From the IMG/VR virus record IMGVR_UViG_3300025113_000011, positions 1-31,808 of that record: a stretch of 31,808 nucleotides of DNA; one strand, written 5' to 3'. The DNA comes from a virus. Within the stretch, counting starts at the first letter, position 1. Each line of letters begins with the position of its first letter. Positions 31,325 through 31,808 of this stretch are shown one piece after another. The notes beneath the pieces are model-generated. The model saw only the letters and a program-made list of their open reading frames with translations. It did not search any database and was not told the DNA's origin. Made by a program: the position numbers and the translations under genes.

Positions 31325-31611
31325 GCGAACAACCTACCCACGAAACAGGACTATGGGAGATCGGTCAAACCTATTTGATCCGCACAGTCACGATGACCTT
31401 GACAGGATTATTGGTACACGTCAGCGAACACGAACTCGGGTTGACTTACGCTGCGTGGATCGCCGATACCGGCCGATATGCCGACGCGGTAGCTACCGGA
31501 TCGTTTGCCGAGGTCGAACCGTACCCCGATGGCCGGACCGTGATCGTTGGCCGTGGCGCAGTGATTGACGCTGTGATCGTCGACTTCGATCTGCCACGCG
31601 AACAAATATGA
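31321..31611 (+). CDS. Small conserved phage-type protein (WEIG-x-TY-x-IRTVT)
   Basis: A 96-residue protein. The layout, LWEIGQTYLIRTVTMTLTGLLV, then ELGLTYAAWIADTGRYADA and a closing GRGAVIDAVIVDFDLPREQ, corresponds from memory to a recurrent but uncharacterised phage family with W-E-I-G-K-x-Y and AAWIADTGR motifs. I recall these genes near low-complexity genes in metagenomic phages, as here: the repeat gene at 31608 starts inside its stop codon (ATGA). It may be a partner of the repeat protein. No function is known. It starts in the stop of the 30599 gene. Confidence 0.65.
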   Translation: MSEQPTHETGLWEIGQTYLIRTVTMTLTGLLVHVSEHELGLTYAAWIADTGRYADAVATGSFAEVEPYPDGRTVIVGRGAVIDAVIVDFDLPREQI

Positions 31612-31808
31612 ACGCGGCTGTAGCACGCCGCGGATATGAGCGGTCGCAGTCGGGGTCGCGGTCGTGGTCGGGGTCGCGGTCGTGGTCGTGGTCGTGGTCG
31701 TGGTCGCAGTCGGGGTCGGGGTCGTGGTCGTGGTCGCAGTCGCGGTCGCGGTCGTGGTCGGGGTCGCGGTCGCGGTCGTGGTTGCGGTCGCAGTCGCGGT
31801 CGTGGTCG
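31608..31808 (+). CDS. Ser-X dipeptide repeat protein, 5' part (continues at 1-103)
   Basis: ATG at 31608 overlaps the TGA of the previous gene (31609-31611) in the same 4-base way as nearly all junctions upstream. After a 12-residue lead (Met-Asn-Ala-Ala-Val-Ala-Arg-Arg-Gly-Tyr-Glu-Arg) the sequence is Ser-X repeats where X is Arg, Trp, Gly or Gln from TCG plus CGG, TGG, GGG or CAG, with an odd Leu. It runs off the window edge and, through the end overlap, stops at 101-103, about 83 residues in all. Such a tract is disordered, basic and Trp-rich and could bind nucleic acid or membranes. The other reading, ATG 31636 in the Gly-Arg frame, lacks a coupled start. Function is unknown. Confidence 0.55.
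   Translation, partial: MNAAVARRGYERSQSGSRSWSGSRSWSWSWSWSQSGSGSWSWSQSRSRSWSGSRSRSWLRSQSRSWS
31642..31808 (+). repeat. Hexanucleotide array GGTCGN, right contig end
   Basis: Twenty-seven full hexamers plus five bases. Only three positions vary: base 1 (G or A), base 4 (C, once T) and base 6 (C, T or G, never A). All three forward frames stay open, and the reverse strand is free of stops too. Bases 31757-31808 duplicate 1-52 with one mismatch (47 against 31803). Collapsed copy number is likely in short-read assembly. Confidence 0.95.

Noticed and set aside
31633-31644. 12-base match GATATGAGCGGT with 23555-23566 at the XRE gene start
   Set aside because: Chance repeats of 12 bases are expected in a genome of this size, and the flanks do not match.

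Overview
The window looks like the essentially complete genome of a siphovirus (tailed phage or prophage-like element) of about 31.8 kb. All recognisable genes lie on the + strand. The first 52 bases (1-52) match the last 52 bases (31757-31808) with one mismatch, so the contig is probably circular or terminally redundant, and it was cut inside a hexanucleotide repeat array. Protein types (VPRQSGKT terminase, HK97-type portal, protease and capsid, gp6-like adaptor, gp10-like protein, amidase), many GTG starts, GC-rich coding sequence and hairpins without T-tails suggest an actinobacterial host. TTA and CTA codons are used freely, which argues against a very high-GC host such as Streptomyces. 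The host assignment is inference.

Layout. 1-103 and 31608-31808 are the two ends of one low-complexity repeat gene. 153-519 is a non-coding gap with a strong hairpin. 520-6159 is the packaging and head module: HNH endonuclease, small and large terminase, a membrane peptide, portal, prohead protease and major capsid, closed by a terminator-like hairpin at 6184-6215. 6248-9309 holds the head-tail connector and tail tube genes. 9325-9791 encodes the tail assembly chaperones with a -1 frameshift heptamer CCCAAAA. 9822-13989 holds the tape measure and minor tail genes. 14014-15862 is a lysis-type group: membrane proteins and an amidase. 15859-23051 is a host-range region: a 1309-residue repetitive fibre and two paralogous beta-helix-like proteins, which flank a small cassette (DUF6948-like gene, 30-residue ORF, Gly/Tyr-rich protein).

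23052-23557 is a control region. It has two clusters of three TGACAGCCT repeats, an orphan protein resembling only the arm-DNA-binding domain of a tyrosine integrase, and a TTGACG-N17-TATAAC promoter that should give a leaderless transcript of an XRE-type repressor gene. From that gene to the window end, 24 genes follow with every junction a 1- or 4-base stop/start overlap. They include an MT-A70 adenine methyltransferase, a PD-(D/E)XK-like protein, an excisionase-like HTH protein, an ERF annealing protein, a Holliday-junction-resolvase-like nuclease, a NinG/HNH-like protein, a replication-initiation-like protein and many small zinc-binding or membrane proteins. No integrase catalytic domain, DNA polymerase or tRNA was recognised.

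The most unusual item is the last gene of this chain. It begins by ATGA overlap at 31608 and runs through a TCGNGG hexamer array encoding Ser-X dipeptides (X = Arg, Trp, Gly or Gln). It crosses the contig junction and ends at 103. The same DNA read one frame over encodes an almost pure Gly-Arg repeat. A second low-complexity gene (21409, Gly/Tyr-rich) sits beside a DUF6948-like gene. Together these may represent a poorly described family of phage low-complexity proteins carried with small conserved partner genes.
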